DNA of 64,000 nucleotides from the NCBI GenBank assembly GCA_021810025.1, contig JAJZJS010000002.1, positions 1 to 64,000 of the forward strand. Direction: 5' to 3'. Origin of the DNA: a bacterium (GTDB taxonomy: Bacteria > Patescibacteriota > Saccharimonadia > Saccharimonadales > UBA4665). Made by a program: the position numbers and the translations under genes. Below the pieces are notes generated by a model that worked only from the letters and a program-made list of their open reading frames with translations, was not told where the DNA came from and searched no databases. Positions within the stretch are counted from its first letter, which is position 1. Every line of letters begins with the position of its first letter. Positions 35,774 through 44,479 of this stretch are shown here, one piece after another.

Positions 35774-36193
35774 ATGTCTAAAGAAATTAATGAGTTGAAC
35801 CAAACTTTTAAAAAACAGTCGATTGTCCAGGCTCAGAGCGGAGACACCGTAAAAGTTCATCAAAAGATCAAAGAAGGAAATAAGGAACGAATCCAGGTTT
35901 TTCAAGGCTTGGTTATTAAAACGACTAATCCCAATAATCATTTACATCGTATTTTAGTACGACGTGTATCGAACGGTGTTGGGGTCGAAAAAAGCTTTTT
36001 AGTTCATAGTCCGCTCGTTTTAAAAATCGAAATAACAAAACGCAGCAAGGTTCGTCGAAATTACTTGAGCTATATGCGAAATCTCACTGGTAAGGCAGCT
36101 CGTCTCAATGGTATAGAATTTGACCGAACGAAAGTTAATGCTGTCATCGAGCCAGAAGTTGTTACGGAAACTACCGAAACTCCAACTGAGTAA
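35774..36193 (+). CDS. rplS: 50S ribosomal protein L19
   Basis: This 139-aa protein has the bL19 fold: GDTVKVHQKIKEGNKERIQVFQG, then NGVGVEKSFLVHSPLV and KVRRNYLSYMRNLTGKAARL. It sits at the 30S-50S interface. A tail of about 20 residues after the core ends in a Thr/Glu-rich stretch. It is followed after 3 nt by rnhB, so the two are co-transcribed. Confidence 0.96.
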   Translation: MSKEINELNQTFKKQSIVQAQSGDTVKVHQKIKEGNKERIQVFQGLVIKTTNPNNHLHRILVRRVSNGVGVEKSFLVHSPLVLKIEITKRSKVRRNYLSYMRNLTGKAARLNGIEFDRTKVNAVIEPEVVTETTETPTE

Positions 36194-36196
36194 GAT

Positions 36197-36748
36197 ATGA
36201 TTCTTGGTGTTGATGAAGTCGGACGTGGCAGTCTGGCCGGTCCTTTGGTAGTCGGTGTGGTTGGCCTTGAGCGAAGCATTGAAGGCTTAAATGACTCAAA
36301 ATTAATTAAATCAGCCAAACGAATAATAATTGCTCAAGAAATTTATAAAAAAGCGGTCTACTATAGCTTAGGCTGGGTTTTTCCAGAAGAAATAGATTTA
36401 TATGGACTAACAATCTCAACAACTTTAGCCATTAAAAGAGCTCTTCTAAATAAACCGACTAACTATGACTTAATAATTATTGATGGTAACTATAATTACT
36501 TACCGAATGAGCCTAAATCGAAGTGTATGATCAAAGCAGATCAAACTATACCAGCTGTCTCAGCTGCTAGTATCATTGCCAAGGTTGAACGAGATAATTA
36601 CATGCATCAAGTTGATCAATATTTTGCTAGTTACGATTTTAAACACAATGTTGGATATGGAACAAAAATCCATCTCTTAGCCTTGCGAGGCAAAGGCCCT
36701 TCAGGCATTCATAGGATGAGCTTTTTAAGGAATTATTTTAAATACTGA
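36197..36748 (+). CDS. rnhB: Ribonuclease HII
   Basis: This 183-aa enzyme cuts RNA of RNA-DNA hybrids and single ribonucleotides in DNA. The active-site start is ILGVDEVGRGSLAGPLVVG with the Asp-Glu pair; a third Asp lies in IIIDGNYN and a fourth in KADQTIPAVSAASIIAKVERD. Its end overlaps pepN (convergent) by 16 bp. Confidence 0.95.
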   Translation: MILGVDEVGRGSLAGPLVVGVVGLERSIEGLNDSKLIKSAKRIIIAQEIYKKAVYYSLGWVFPEEIDLYGLTISTTLAIKRALLNKPTNYDLIIIDGNYNYLPNEPKSKCMIKADQTIPAVSAASIIAKVERDNYMHQVDQYFASYDFKHNVGYGTKIHLLALRGKGPSGIHRMSFLRNYFKY

Positions 36749-39288
36749 ATTAAATTATCCAATTCTTCGGCACGCCATTTAATCTGAAACTTAATTTGTT
36801 CTTCGCCTTGTTTGATACTTCGTTCCAATTGGTTGTCGGCAATTTTAGTGAAAAATTCTGTATATTCCTTAAGTTCCTGTTCAGTATAAAAAACTCGAGC
36901 GACATAAATCGGCATTCGATAAAAGCTTAAATCTTCTCCGATTAATTTTGCGAGATGAGACCATTTTAATTTCAGCCATTTCCAAGTAGCTTGACGTGAT
37001 TCATGGTTGGATAACATTAGACTTATCCATAATGCTAGATCCTGTAGACGAACGTTTTCGCTTAGCATAAAGTCTAAATTGGAGACTATTTGTTCGTTTT
37101 TTTTAAATTTACTAAGAGCAATCGCCAGATTATTTAAAATTTCTGGATTAGTTTGAGTTTTATAGCTCTCAAGTAAATTGTTGTATATTGTTTGATCGTT
37201 AGTATGGGTAAGGGCAAGGAAATACGAAGTTCTTAAATTTGGAGATATTGTTCCAAATAGATTATCTTTTTCAAAGATCTTTAGAGCTAAATTTAAGAAA
37301 ACGGGATCAAGAGCCCTTTCGTTTAGGGAAACTATGGTTGGACGGAGTTTTAAGGTCGCCAAATCATCATTAGGTCGATCATTAAAACCTAATTTTTGTA
37401 GCTGATTTTCAATGAGCTGGAGTATAAATTTATTTAAACCTTCTTTAATTTCAGGCGAGTGAAATACAAACTTAACGTTACTTAAGATAGTTGCAATTTG
37501 ATCCCAGATAATATAACTTTGATCGTCTTTAAGCTTATCAATTGTTGTCATTAAATCGATTAAGGATCCGTGTAAAGATTTTGAAAGTTCAAAATTATCA
37601 TTTAGTAAAGCGTTGCGATTAATAAGACTGAATTCAGTAATATTGTCTAAAATAGGTTTAAGAAGAGATGGGCTATATAAGACTCTGTAAAATCCAAGCC
37701 TATTATCATTAAAAATTAAAATTTTATCTTTAGATAGTAGCGGTAGGTTCGAAGACTTAGATAAGAGCAACTTTGAGCTTAATTCGTCTGACGAACAAAG
37801 TAGGGGAATTGGCCAAATAGTTTCATCGTTCGAGGACGATGGATCATCATTAAGCGTAAGATACTTTTCCTGCGATAAGACAAGCTTATCTTTATTGCTG
37901 GTAACCTCTAGCAATGGATATCCGGTCTGTTTAACCCATGGATCGATAAAACGGCTGGCCTGATTGTTGCTAACTAGATCAAGACTATCCCAGAGGTTCG
38001 ACGTTTCTGCATTCCGATAACTATACTTTAATAAATAGCCGTGAATACCTTTCTGAAAAGCATCCTGACCAATATAATTAATTAGCATTCGAATTACAGC
38101 TGCTCCTTTTTCGTAACTAATATCATCAAAAATAGTACGAATTTGATCAGGGTTATCGACTTTAACTGAGATAGAGTGCGTATTTAAAAGAGAGTCTCGA
38201 TTCAAAGCTCTTTCGGTTTCAGACAAAACAAATTCATCCCAAACAGACCATTCGGGATAAAGTTTATGAACGGCAACATAGCTCATATAAGATGCAAAAC
38301 TTTCATTAAGCCATAGATCATCCCACCATTTCATAGTTACCAAATTTCCGAACCACTGATGAGTTAATTCATGGGCTATGACGCTTACTACATATTGCTT
38401 TAAACTAATAGAATTATTCTCAGGATCGATTAATAGAGCCTGTTCTCTAAAAGTAATACAACCCCAGTTCTCCATAGCTCCACTAGCAAAGTCGGGAATT
38501 GCTATAAAATCACATTTCGATAAAGGGTAATCAATTTTGAAATATTCCTGGTAGAAATCAATAATATTGCGAGCGTTCTCCAGCGCATAGAGGGTTTGGT
38601 CTTTTTTTCCTTGTGGGGCATAAACACGAATATTTATCTTATTTTTAGTTAAGGTTTCACTGTAATCTAGATTACCAACTACAAATGCTAACAAATAAGT
38701 ACTCATAACTGGGGTTTGAGCAAAAGTTGTTATGATCTTATCCTTATTGACGGAAGTCTTAACTACAGCGGTATTCGAGATTATCGACTTAAATTTGTTT
38801 GTTATTAAGGTTAGCTCAAATATAGCTTTAGCCTCAGGTTCATCAATACAAATAAATGCTTCGCGAGCATGATGACTTTCAAATTGTGTTGAAAGTATGA
38901 TTTCATCTTTACCCTGAAATTTATAGGTACTAGGGTATATTCCGTTCATCGAAGGCGTGATTTTACCCAGATAATCTAATTCAATAGTATAGTTCCCTGA
39001 TTTTAGAAGTTGGTTAAAGTGTATTCTAAATTGATCACTTTTTTGGAAGTAATTTAGTCGGCTTGGAACAATTTCTAGCAATTGTCCGCGCTCGACAATA
39101 TAAACCTTAACCTTCTTAACGTGTAAATTCTTGGCGTGAAATGTAAGTCTCTTTGAGGGTCGACCTTTTTTCTTTAAATTAATTGTTTGGTGGCCCTTAA
39201 AGGTCATATTAGTATCGTCTAGATCTATTTCAAGTTTATAGCTGGTTGGTTCTATTAAAGAAAAGAGACGATCTATTTTGGTGCTCAT
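36733..39288 (-). CDS. pepN: M1-family zinc aminopeptidase
   Basis: This 851-aa protein is a gluzincin aminopeptidase. It has GAMENWGCITFRE for the substrate N-terminus and HELTHQWFGNLVTMKWW with the downstream LNE, giving the HExxH-x18-E zinc site (about residue 305). A C-terminal ERAP1-like helical domain completes the usual length. No signal peptide, so it trims peptides in the cytoplasm, useful for an organism that imports amino acids. Its tail overlaps rnhB by 16 bp. Confidence 0.95.
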   Translation of the reverse strand: MSTKIDRLFSLIEPTSYKLEIDLDDTNMTFKGHQTINLKKKGRPSKRLTFHAKNLHVKKVKVYIVERGQLLEIVPSRLNYFQKSDQFRIHFNQLLKSGNYTIELDYLGKITPSMNGIYPSTYKFQGKDEIILSTQFESHHAREAFICIDEPEAKAIFELTLITNKFKSIISNTAVVKTSVNKDKIITTFAQTPVMSTYLLAFVVGNLDYSETLTKNKINIRVYAPQGKKDQTLYALENARNIIDFYQEYFKIDYPLSKCDFIAIPDFASGAMENWGCITFREQALLIDPENNSISLKQYVVSVIAHELTHQWFGNLVTMKWWDDLWLNESFASYMSYVAVHKLYPEWSVWDEFVLSETERALNRDSLLNTHSISVKVDNPDQIRTIFDDISYEKGAAVIRMLINYIGQDAFQKGIHGYLLKYSYRNAETSNLWDSLDLVSNNQASRFIDPWVKQTGYPLLEVTSNKDKLVLSQEKYLTLNDDPSSSNDETIWPIPLLCSSDELSSKLLLSKSSNLPLLSKDKILIFNDNRLGFYRVLYSPSLLKPILDNITEFSLINRNALLNDNFELSKSLHGSLIDLMTTIDKLKDDQSYIIWDQIATILSNVKFVFHSPEIKEGLNKFILQLIENQLQKLGFNDRPNDDLATLKLRPTIVSLNERALDPVFLNLALKIFEKDNLFGTISPNLRTSYFLALTHTNDQTIYNNLLESYKTQTNPEILNNLAIALSKFKKNEQIVSNLDFMLSENVRLQDLALWISLMLSNHESRQATWKWLKLKWSHLAKLIGEDLSFYRMPIYVARVFYTEQELKEYTEFFTKIADNQLERSIKQGEEQIKFQIKWRAEELDNLIQYLK

Positions 39289-39295
39289 TTAGACT

Positions 39296-39304
39296 ATTTT
39301 AGCA
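39296..39304 (-). promoter_or_regulatory. Extended -10 of pepN, leaderless type
   Basis: TGCTAAAAT on the minus strand is an extended -10 (TGn plus TAAAAT) whose hexamer ends 7 nt before the pepN ATG. No Shine-Dalgarno lies between. Confidence 0.55.
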
Positions 39305-39327
39305 AACTTAACATAATAAATCCTATT

Positions 39328-39357
39328 TTGTTTTTAGCTATATCTTGCTATTATATA
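39328..39357 (+). promoter_or_regulatory. Promoter of nusA
   Basis: TTGTTT (39328-39333) and TTATAT/TATATA (39351-39357) are 17-18 nt apart. Transcription should start close to 39363, immediately before the leader hairpin. Confidence 0.55.
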
Positions 39358-39364
39358 TAGAGTT

Positions 39365-39388
39365 ACCGGCCCTAAGGTCGGTTTTTTT
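39365..39388 (+). terminator. Intrinsic terminator in the nusA leader (attenuator candidate)
   Basis: ACCGGCC (39365-39371) pairs with GGTCGGT (39376-39382) over 7 bp (one G-U) with loop CTAA, followed by seven T. It lies between the nusA promoter and the nusA Shine-Dalgarno (GAAAGGA). No plus-strand gene lies upstream for 2.5 kb, so it is not an upstream gene's terminator. Confidence 0.75.
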
Positions 39389-39404
39389 AAGAAAGGACAG
39401 GAAC

Positions 39405-40568
39405 ATGGAGTTAGACGTAAAACAAGTTGTTTTGGCAATTAAAACCATCGCTGAAGAAAAGAATTTACCTGAAAATATAGTTCAGGAGATTGTTGAGCAG
39501 GCCTTAATTGCTGCTTATCGTAAAGATTACGGAGATCGAGATCAAGAAATTCGTTTAAACCTTAATCTTAATAAAGGTGATATTGATATTTATGTTACTA
39601 AAAAAATCGTGGAAGAAGTGTCTGATCCTCAGAGTGAGATTAGTCTAAAGGAGGCTCAACGTCTCAATAAAGATGTGGAGCTAGATCAAGAAATTGAAGT
39701 TCACCAAAATATCACTAGCTTTGGTAGAGTTGCTGCTCAGACAGCTAAACAAGTTATCTTACAGAAGATTAGAGAATCAGAAAGAGAAGTTATATTTAGT
39801 GAATATGAAAATAAAATTGGTTCAGTGTTAAATGCAAATGTATCTCGTATTGAAAACGGAATGGTTAAGGTTGATCTTGGTAAGGCTCAGGCTATAATGC
39901 CTCGTTCCGAACAAATACAATCCGAACACTATTATCCCGGACAAAGAATAAAGGTTTACTTAAAGGAAATATCGAGAGGATTTAGGGGCCCTGAACTTGT
40001 TGTAAGTAGGGGTTGTAATGAATTTATTGCGAAATTATTTCAAAACGAAGTTCCTGAAATGGAGAATGGTGCAGTTGAGATTAAAGCTATAGCTCGTGAG
40101 GCAGGAGTTCGATCTAAAATTGCTGTAATTAGTAATGTTCAAGGAGTTGATCCAGTCGGAACTTTTGTTGGTGGACACGGCACAAGAGTTAATGCTGTCA
40201 CAAGTGAAGTTGGCGAACAGGAAAAAATCGATATTATCGTTTATGATGAGGATCCTAAACAGTATATTAGAAATGCCTTGAGTCCAACAGAAATAAAAAA
40301 GGTAGAGTTAAACGAGAAAGAAAAGCGAGCAACAATTCATGTTAATGAAGATCAATTAAGTATTGCCATTGGTAAAAGTGGCCAAAATGTGCGTCTAGCA
40401 TCAAAGTTAACGGGATACGAGCTGGAGATTAAGGCTGTCGATAAAACTGCTGACAATGTAACGGAAACTGTAGAGAAAATTAAACCTCCTAAACTTAAGA
40501 AAAAATCAGAACTTGAAAGTTCACTTTTAGAAGCGATTGAAGAACATTCTGACGAAAATCATAATTAG
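39405..40568 (+). CDS. nusA: Transcription elongation/termination factor NusA
   Basis: ATG 39405, with GAAAGGA about 9 nt upstream, is chosen over an in-frame earlier start inside the leader hairpin. The 387-aa protein has the NusA N-terminal RNAP-binding domain (about 1-115), an S1 domain (GSVLNANVSRIENGMVKVDL) and two KH domains (VDPVGTFVGGHGTRV; LSIAIGKSGQNVRLASKL). The C-terminal repeats of E. coli NusA are absent, as in Firmicutes. NusA modulates pausing and intrinsic termination. Its stop codon lies inside the clpC CIRCE element. Confidence 0.95.
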   Translation: MELDVKQVVLAIKTIAEEKNLPENIVQEIVEQALIAAYRKDYGDRDQEIRLNLNLNKGDIDIYVTKKIVEEVSDPQSEISLKEAQRLNKDVELDQEIEVHQNITSFGRVAAQTAKQVILQKIRESEREVIFSEYENKIGSVLNANVSRIENGMVKVDLGKAQAIMPRSEQIQSEHYYPGQRIKVYLKEISRGFRGPELVVSRGCNEFIAKLFQNEVPEMENGAVEIKAIAREAGVRSKIAVISNVQGVDPVGTFVGGHGTRVNAVTSEVGEQEKIDIIVYDEDPKQYIRNALSPTEIKKVELNEKEKRATIHVNEDQLSIAIGKSGQNVRLASKLTGYELEIKAVDKTADNVTETVEKIKPPKLKKKSELESSLLEAIEEHSDENHN

Positions 40569-40591
40569 CACTCTTGACAAGCGAGTGCTAA
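40565..40591 (+). promoter_or_regulatory. CIRCE operator and promoter of clpC
   Basis: TTAGCACTC (40565-40573), 9 nt, GAGTGCTAA (40583-40591) is a perfect CIRCE inverted repeat, the HrcA binding site. A consensus TTGACA (40574-40579) lies in its spacer, with a TATTCT -10 at 40598-40603. HrcA bound here would block the -35. The first arm overlaps the nusA stop codon. Confidence 0.93.
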
Positions 40592-40649
40592 CTGGATTAT
40601 TCTATAAATAGTTTATTTATATAATGTAAATAAACAAGAAGGAGAATAA

Positions 40650-43130
40650 ATGTTCCCAGAAAATAATTTTGAAGATTTCTTAAATCACTTAACACAAAAT
40701 GCTCGAATTTCACTGCAGGAAGCCGATGCAATCTCTAAAAGCCTTGACTCGGCCTATGTTGGTACTGAACATCTTTTAATGGGATTATTGTCAAAGACAG
40801 ATTCAACGGCAGCAAAAATTTTAGCTAATAATGGGATTACGATTGATAAAGCACGAATTAACATAACTAAACAACAATCACGACCAAAGTTAGGTCCCAA
40901 AGGTCTTAGTGCCACTGCGAAGTTAACATTAAGGAGTGCTTACGATATTGCCCATGAATTTGCTCAGGAGTTTTGTGGCACTGAACATATACTTTATAGT
41001 ATATTATCTCAGAAAAATTCTAGAGGAACCAGTATGCTCCGTGAAATGGGTGTTGATACTGATCACTTACAATTTGAAGTAGGTCGTTTTCTTAATCAGC
41101 AACAGTATGCCCCTAATATTTCTGGTTCTCAGAATCATTATGGACATCGCACACCACTAAACAGTGTCTTAGAAATGTATGGAGTTGATCTTACTAAGAA
41201 AGCCAAAGATAAAGAGCTTGATACTGTTATTGGGCGTGAAAAAGAGCTTAAACGCTTAATTACTATCCTGAACCGCAGAACAAAAAATAACCCGGTTCTA
41301 ATTGGTGACCCAGGGGTAGGTAAAACCGCCGTTGTTGAAGGTTTGGCTCAGAAAATAGTTAATGAAGATGTTCCTGATAATTTATTAGATAAAAAGATCA
41401 TTATGATTGATTTAGCAGCACTTATCGCTGGGACAAAATACCGTGGCGAATTCGAAGAAAGGCTTAAGAAGGTTATTAATGAACTAGAGAAGGACAACAA
41501 AACAATTGCATTTATTGACGAATTACATCTAATAGTAGGAGCAGGATCGGCAGAAGGTTCAATGGATGCTGGAAATATTTTAAAACCAGCATTAGCTCGA
41601 GGTAAAATGAGAATAATCGGAGCAACAACTACTTCCGAATATACTAAATATATCGAAAAAGACTCGGCTCTTGAGAGACGTTTTCAGCCAATATATGTTG
41701 ACGAACCTTCAATTAATAATACTATTGAGATTTTAAAAGGACTTAAACATCATTACGAGAATTTTCATAAAGTTATCATTAGTGACGAGACAATAGAAGA
41801 TATTGTATATATGGCAAAAAGATATTTAACAGATCGCTACATGCCCGATAAAGCCCTAGATCTATTAGATGAAACAGCTTCTGAGATCAGGCTTAATCAC
41901 AATAAGACGGATCCAAAATTAAGGGCACTTCAAAAACAATTACAATTACTTAATTATAAGATTGAAGATGCTGTTGATAAAGAGGAATATGAATTAGCTG
42001 CTCGATATAAAACAGAAGCCTCAAAGTTAACGAAGGAATTCAATAATTTTAATAAAACAAAGCCAAAAGATAAGAGAATTAATATTACCACCGAAGACGT
42101 TGCAACAGTTGTAGCACGCATTACGGGGATTCCTCTTCAAAAATTAATTAACTCAGAAGCTAAATACTTACTTAATCTAGACAAACTAATTCAATCTAAA
42201 GTAATTGGACAACCGGAGGCGGTTGAGGCAGTGGCAAAAGCTATTCGAAGAAATCGATCTGGTATTGGCGCTGCTAATAAGCCGATAGGATCCTTCATCT
42301 TTTTAGGCCCTACCGGTGTTGGAAAAACTGAATTAGCACGAGTCTTAGCTCTAGAATATTTTGGACAAGAAAAGGCGCTCGTCAAAATAGATATGAGTGA
42401 ATTTAATGAGCATCACAATGTCTCAAGATTAGTTGGAGCTCCCGCTGGGTATGTTGGTTATGATGATGGCGGTCAATTAACTGACAGGATTCGTCGACAA
42501 CCGTATTCTTTAGTTCTTTTTGATGAAATAGAAAAGGCCCATCCCGATACTTTTAATTTATTGTTGCAGATCTTGGAGGATGGAGTATTGACAGATGCCA
42601 AAGGGCGAAAGGTAGACTTTTCCAATACGATTGTTATTATGACGAGTAATATCGGAGCCAATAAACTTCAAAAAGTAGACAATCTAGGTTTTAGCATTAA
42701 TACAGAAAATGATCTAGATAGTACTGACAAAAATAACCATGATGACGTCATGAAAGAGCTTAAAAAGAATTTACGACCCGAATTACTTAACAGGATTGAT
42801 AAAATCGTCGTATTTAAATCTCTGAGCAAAAATGACATATATAGAATTATAGATCTACAAATTTTAGAGCTTAACGCACGACTTGTTAAAAACAAGATTG
42901 GAACCGAATTAACGGTTTCGGCTAAAAAATATCTGATGAATCATGGTTATGATTCTAAGAATGGCGTACGACCCCTAAAACGTTTAATTCAGAATACAAT
43001 TGAAGACTACATTGCTACCAATATTTTAAGTCAAAAATTTAGTGCTGGTGACATCATAAGAGTAAGTGCTCAACGTGATAAGCTACACTATGAAAAGATA
43101 GTAGAATCGAGTAAAACTAGCGTTAGCTAA
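40650..43130 (+). CDS. clpC: ClpC-type AAA+ unfoldase
   Basis: This 826-aa Hsp100 protein unfolds substrates for ClpP. Domains: double Clp-N repeat (about 1-150), first AAA+ module with GDPGVGKT (about 218-225), a middle segment with the UVR-like [18 protein letters not shown], and a second AAA+ module with GPTGVGKT (about 552-559). It has the short middle domain of ClpC rather than ClpB's long coiled coil. It has a strong AAGAAGGAG Shine-Dalgarno and CIRCE control, shared with clpP at 54.7 kb. Confidence 0.95.
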   Translation: MFPENNFEDFLNHLTQNARISLQEADAISKSLDSAYVGTEHLLMGLLSKTDSTAAKILANNGITIDKARINITKQQSRPKLGPKGLSATAKLTLRSAYDIAHEFAQEFCGTEHILYSILSQKNSRGTSMLREMGVDTDHLQFEVGRFLNQQQYAPNISGSQNHYGHRTPLNSVLEMYGVDLTKKAKDKELDTVIGREKELKRLITILNRRTKNNPVLIGDPGVGKTAVVEGLAQKIVNEDVPDNLLDKKIIMIDLAALIAGTKYRGEFEERLKKVINELEKDNKTIAFIDELHLIVGAGSAEGSMDAGNILKPALARGKMRIIGATTTSEYTKYIEKDSALERRFQPIYVDEPSINNTIEILKGLKHHYENFHKVIISDETIEDIVYMAKRYLTDRYMPDKALDLLDETASEIRLNHNKTDPKLRALQKQLQLLNYKIEDAVDKEEYELAARYKTEASKLTKEFNNFNKTKPKDKRINITTEDVATVVARITGIPLQKLINSEAKYLLNLDKLIQSKVIGQPEAVEAVAKAIRRNRSGIGAANKPIGSFIFLGPTGVGKTELARVLALEYFGQEKALVKIDMSEFNEHHNVSRLVGAPAGYVGYDDGGQLTDRIRRQPYSLVLFDEIEKAHPDTFNLLLQILEDGVLTDAKGRKVDFSNTIVIMTSNIGANKLQKVDNLGFSINTENDLDSTDKNNHDDVMKELKKNLRPELLNRIDKIVVFKSLSKNDIYRIIDLQILELNARLVKNKIGTELTVSAKKYLMNHGYDSKNGVRPLKRLIQNTIEDYIATNILSQKFSAGDIIRVSAQRDKLHYEKIVESSKTSVS

Positions 43131-43133
43131 GAA

Positions 43134-43142
43134 TGTTATACT
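43134..43142 (+). promoter_or_regulatory. Extended -10 of radA, leaderless type
   Basis: TGTTATACT is an extended -10 (TGn plus TATACT); the hexamer ends 7 nt before ATG 43150. No Shine-Dalgarno lies between. Confidence 0.6.
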
Positions 43143-43149
43143 ACAATTA

Positions 43150-44478
43150 ATGGCAAATAAGTCCAAAGTATCCTATATCTGTTCAAATTGTGGCGCTAGC
43201 TTTAATGTCTGGACTGGACGATGTAGCATCTGCTCAACATGGAATAGTCTGGAACCAGTTTTAAATAAACCAGAAGGAACTAAAAGCTCAAAATTAGACG
43301 TTGAAACTTCTGTGTCATTTCAGGAGCGAGATTTAAAACGCTTAAAGCTACAAGATCAATCCTTAAATAATATTTTTGGAGGAGGTATTGTACCCGGTAG
43401 TGTCTCTTTAATTGCAGGAGCTCCGGGAATAGGAAAGAGTACCTTGTTGCTTGCTCTAATTAAGGATGTTGAACCAAAGGTTAAGTTTCTGTATGTGTCA
43501 GCCGAGGAGTCTTTGGATCAGGTTTACTTACGGGCTAATCGCCTAAAACTAAACTATAAAAACCTATTTATAGCTAATAGTAATTCTACGAATGAAATTA
43601 TCAATACTATCCAGTCTAAGCAATATGACCTAATTGTTGTAGATTCGATTCAAACTATTAGTCTTGATGAAATTAATACAAGTCGAGGTAGTATTACGCA
43701 GATTAGTGCATCGGCTAACCTTATAATAGAGGCTGCTAAAGCCTCGAATGTAGCAGTCATTATAGTTGGACATATTACGAAGGATGGCTATATTGCTGGA
43801 CCAAAGGTACTAGAGCATTTAGTGGATACTGTTTTTCAGTTTGAAGGAGATCGCTTTTCAAATCTCAAGTTTTTAAGAGCAACAAAGAATCGATTCGGTT
43901 CAATTAATGAGGTTATTATCTATGAAATGGTAGATGATGGCCTCCGGTTAGTTAATAGCCCTTCCGAGCTTTTGCTACAGGAAAGAATGAAAACCGACGG
44001 TTCAATAGTTCATGCTACTCTTGAGGGTTCTAGAGCAATTCTAGTTGAAATTCAGTCTTTAGTTTCAAAAACACAATATGGTTATCCAAAACGAGCTACA
44101 AGCGGTTTCGATTTGAATCGTCTTAATCTTCTTATCGCTATGCTTGAAAAGAGAACTAAACTTCGTTTTTCGGACCAAGATATATATCTAAATGTAGTTG
44201 GAGGTATTAACCTTAAGGATCCATCTGCTGACTTAGCAGTTTGTATGTCTTTAGCTTCATCCTTAACCAATAAAGTCCTTACTAAAGATTATGTAATTGC
44301 TGGTGAGGTCGGTTTAAGCGGTGAGATAAGACATATTCCTTATCTCGTAACTCGTTATGAAGAATCTATAAAATTAGGTTTTGCGGGGTTTATAGGTCCA
44401 AAGGATAAGTCCTTAACTAAATCTAACTATTTTCCATGTAATGACGTAAGAACAACTTTAATTGAATACTTAAAATAA
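43150..44478 (+). CDS. radA: DNA repair protein RadA
   Basis: This 442-aa protein drives branch migration in recombination. It has a C4 zinc finger (CSNC..CSIC, residues 11-28), RecA-like core with Walker A GAPGIGKST (about 90), the RadA-specific KNRFG motif (about 245) and a Lon-like C-terminal domain (VGGINLKDPSADLAVCMSLASS). Its zinc finger is intact, unlike the RpoC zinc sites. It ends 1 nt before the convergent PBP gene. Confidence 0.96.
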   Translation: MANKSKVSYICSNCGASFNVWTGRCSICSTWNSLEPVLNKPEGTKSSKLDVETSVSFQERDLKRLKLQDQSLNNIFGGGIVPGSVSLIAGAPGIGKSTLLLALIKDVEPKVKFLYVSAEESLDQVYLRANRLKLNYKNLFIANSNSTNEIINTIQSKQYDLIVVDSIQTISLDEINTSRGSITQISASANLIIEAAKASNVAVIIVGHITKDGYIAGPKVLEHLVDTVFQFEGDRFSNLKFLRATKNRFGSINEVIIYEMVDDGLRLVNSPSELLLQERMKTDGSIVHATLEGSRAILVEIQSLVSKTQYGYPKRATSGFDLNRLNLLIAMLEKRTKLRFSDQDIYLNVVGGINLKDPSADLAVCMSLASSLTNKVLTKDYVIAGEVGLSGEIRHIPYLVTRYEESIKLGFAGFIGPKDKSLTKSNYFPCNDVRTTLIEYLK

Positions 44479-44479
44479 A

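Noticed and set aside
39345..39404. In-frame upstream start for nusA
   Set aside because: It would lie within the promoter and terminator hairpin; ATG 39405 has a good Shine-Dalgarno and matches the NusA start.
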